Below are positions 63,036-64,000 of a stretch of DNA of 64,000 bases, in pieces. The position numbers were made by a program, and so were the translations under genes. A model generated the notes under the pieces. It was not told the DNA's origin and did not search any database. It saw only the letters and a list, made by a program, of their open reading frames with translations. This DNA is from Alphaproteobacteria bacterium (lineage in GTDB: Bacteria; Pseudomonadota; Alphaproteobacteria; Rickettsiales; UBA8987). Within the stretch, counting starts at the first letter, position 1, and every line of letters starts with the position of its first letter. The stretch spans positions 310,001 through 374,000 of the forward strand of contig JAUIFA010000002.1 in the NCBI GenBank assembly GCA_030429625.1, given 5' to 3'.

Positions 63036-63466
63036 GCCACATTGTTGAGCAGGCGCGTAGTTGGTTAGGCACAAAATATCAGCATCAAGGACGTTTGAAG
63101 CATAAAGGCTGCGATTGTATCGGTTTTATTTTAGGCGTGGCAGAAGAGCTGGATTTAAAATCCATAAACGGGCAGAAGCTGAAGCAGTACGATAAAACGG
63201 ATTATGCCCGCATACCGGATGGGCAGCTTTTGTATCAGACATTAGCATCGCATCTGCAGGAAGTTGCCGTATCAGAGATGCAGGCGGGGGACATGGTACT
63301 TATGCGTTTTCGAAAAGACCCGCAACATCTGGGTATTTTAACCGATTATCACCATGGAGGCTTAGGGCTGATCCATTGCTATGCCGAGGCGAGCAAGGTG
63401 GTGGAACATCGCTTTGATCCCATATGGCACAGCCGTCTGGTAGCCGCTTTTCGCTTTGCTAGCTGA
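63032..63466 (+). CDS. NlpC/P60 phage cell-wall peptidase, GTA orfg14 type
   Basis: Cysteine peptidase carried on GTA or phage tails (TIGR02219 type). ARSWLGTKYQHQGRLKHKGCDCIGF has the catalytic Cys near residue 29; the His is in D-P-Q-H-L-G-I-L. 144 residues, complete. In canonical GTAs this gene follows g12 and g13, which here are about 45 kb away. It is coupled to the head-tail adaptor by a 4-nt overlap, so tail genes g8-g13 have been lost or moved from this spot. Confidence 0.9.
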   Translation: MSHIVEQARSWLGTKYQHQGRLKHKGCDCIGFILGVAEELDLKSINGQKLKQYDKTDYARIPDGQLLYQTLASHLQEVAVSEMQAGDMVLMRFRKDPQHLGILTDYHHGGLGLIHCYAEASKVVEHRFDPIWHSRLVAAFRFAS

Positions 63467-63476
63467 TATACGTTTA

Positions 63477-64000
63477 TTACGCTTTCGGGCCGATCATTTT
63501 TTCCGGCACGACCCACTCTTTAAATTGCTCTTTGGTTAAGAGTTTCAACTCAAGGGCGGCTTCCAATAAGGTTGATCCGTCTTTATGGGCTTTTTTGGCA
63601 ATTTTAGTCGCATTGTCATAGCCAATATGCGGGTTCAGCGCGGTAACCAACATCAGCGATTCCTGCATCAGCTTGGCGATACGCTCTTCATTAGCGGTAA
63701 TACCCACCACGCATTTATTGGTGAAGGATTCCATCCCGTCAGCCAGCAAGCGCACCGATTGCAAGAAATTATAAATGATGACCGGTTTAAACACGTTGAG
63801 CTCAAAATGACCATTGGAACCGGCAATGCTAATGGTGGTATTATTGCCCATCACCTGCGCGGCAATCATGGTCAACGCTTCGCACTGTGTCGGGTTGACT
63901 TTCCCCGGCATAATGGAGGAACCCGGCTCATTTTCCGGTAGACTCAATTCACCCAATCCGGAACGTGGTCCCGAACCAAGGAAACGGATGTCGTTGGCAA
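63477..64000 (-). CDS. fumC: fumarate hydratase class II (3' part)
   Basis: TCA-cycle enzyme, fumarate to malate. Only the C-terminal about 174 residues are in the window. The signature [16 protein letters not shown], with the catalytic Ser just before I-M-P, is intact, as is [12 protein letters not shown] and the final helical domain. The gene continues beyond the right edge. Convergent with the GTA module. Confidence 0.95.
   Translation of the reverse strand, partial: ANDIRFLGSGPRSGLGELSLPENEPGSSIMPGKVNPTQCEALTMIAAQVMGNNTTISIAGSNGHFELNVFKPVIIYNFLQSVRLLADGMESFTNKCVVGITANEERIAKLMQESLMLVTALNPHIGYDNATKIAKKAHKDGSTLLEAALELKLLTKEQFKEWVVPEKMIGPKA

Noticed and set aside
56863..63466. A complete prophage
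   Set aside because: There is no integrase, repressor, lysis or replication gene and no attachment-site pair. The gene families and their order match a GTA head module.
1..64000. CRISPR array
   Set aside because: No regularly spaced direct repeats and no cas genes were seen in the window.

Overview
The window reads as chromosome of an AT-rich alphaproteobacterium. The best evidence is the gene-transfer-agent (GTA) families that are typical of Alphaproteobacteria (DUF2460, DUF2163, a phage-type NlpC/P60 peptidase and an HK97-type head module), together with L28, ThiG/ThiS, PyrD class 2 and CheD/CheB/CheR sequences of proteobacterial type. Scattered GTA genes and a mobile palindromic repeat that also sits inside an open reading frame recall the Rickettsiales and other early-branching lineages. 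That placement is inference; no rRNA is present to fix it.

Layout. 1-7.1 kb: 5' part of nrdA (minus) behind tandem NrdR-like boxes; a two-gene unit of unknown function behind a consensus promoter; a PAP2 phosphatase and ArnT-like glycosyltransferase; thiS-thiG; aroQ; a glycerophosphodiesterase. 7.3-15.7 kb: first type IV pilus (T4P) operon: pilM-pilN fusion, pilO, pilP, lipoprotein secretin, pilB, pilC. 15.7-18.3 kb: LMW tyrosine phosphatase, two GTA tail genes (g12, g13), and an intradiol-dioxygenase-like secreted protein. 18.6-31.7 kb: a complete chemosensory cluster (cheY, cheZ-like, STAS, cheY, cheA, cheW, NIT-PAS receptor, cheR, cheD, cheB, an MCP/CheZ hybrid, STAS, REC-PP2C). 31.7-36 kb: cutA, tRNA-Gln, a response regulator, coaD, a repeat protein, rpmB, pyrD. 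36.1-47.8 kb: acidic TPR protein, pilT, pilU (plus), then an ABC ATPase and a second T4P platform (pilB, pilC, pilM/N-like, pilO-like, PilP/MshK-like) on the minus strand. 47.9-56.6 kb: guaA, rlmE, GST, secB, an outer-membrane protein, an RDD protein, and bioFCD divergent from bioB. 56.6-63.5 kb: palindromic repeats, then the GTA head module (TerS-like, TerL, portal, protease, capsid, connectors) ending in g14. The last 0.5 kb is the 3' part of fumC.

How it fits together. The window has two T4P motor/platform sets, two retraction ATPases and one secretin, but no pilin and no flagellar gene. The chemosensory cluster lies between the two pilus loci, so its most likely output is pilus-driven surface motility. 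The cluster has unusual parts: two paralogous CheZ-like proteins, one carrying an inserted MCP signalling hairpin; a shared C-terminal D-x-E-L-F tail on both of these and on CheD; and a STAS/PP2C partner-switch pair. The GTA tail genes g12-g13 lie about 39.5 kb from the head module, and g14 directly follows the head connectors, so the GTA is split and several structural genes are absent from the window.
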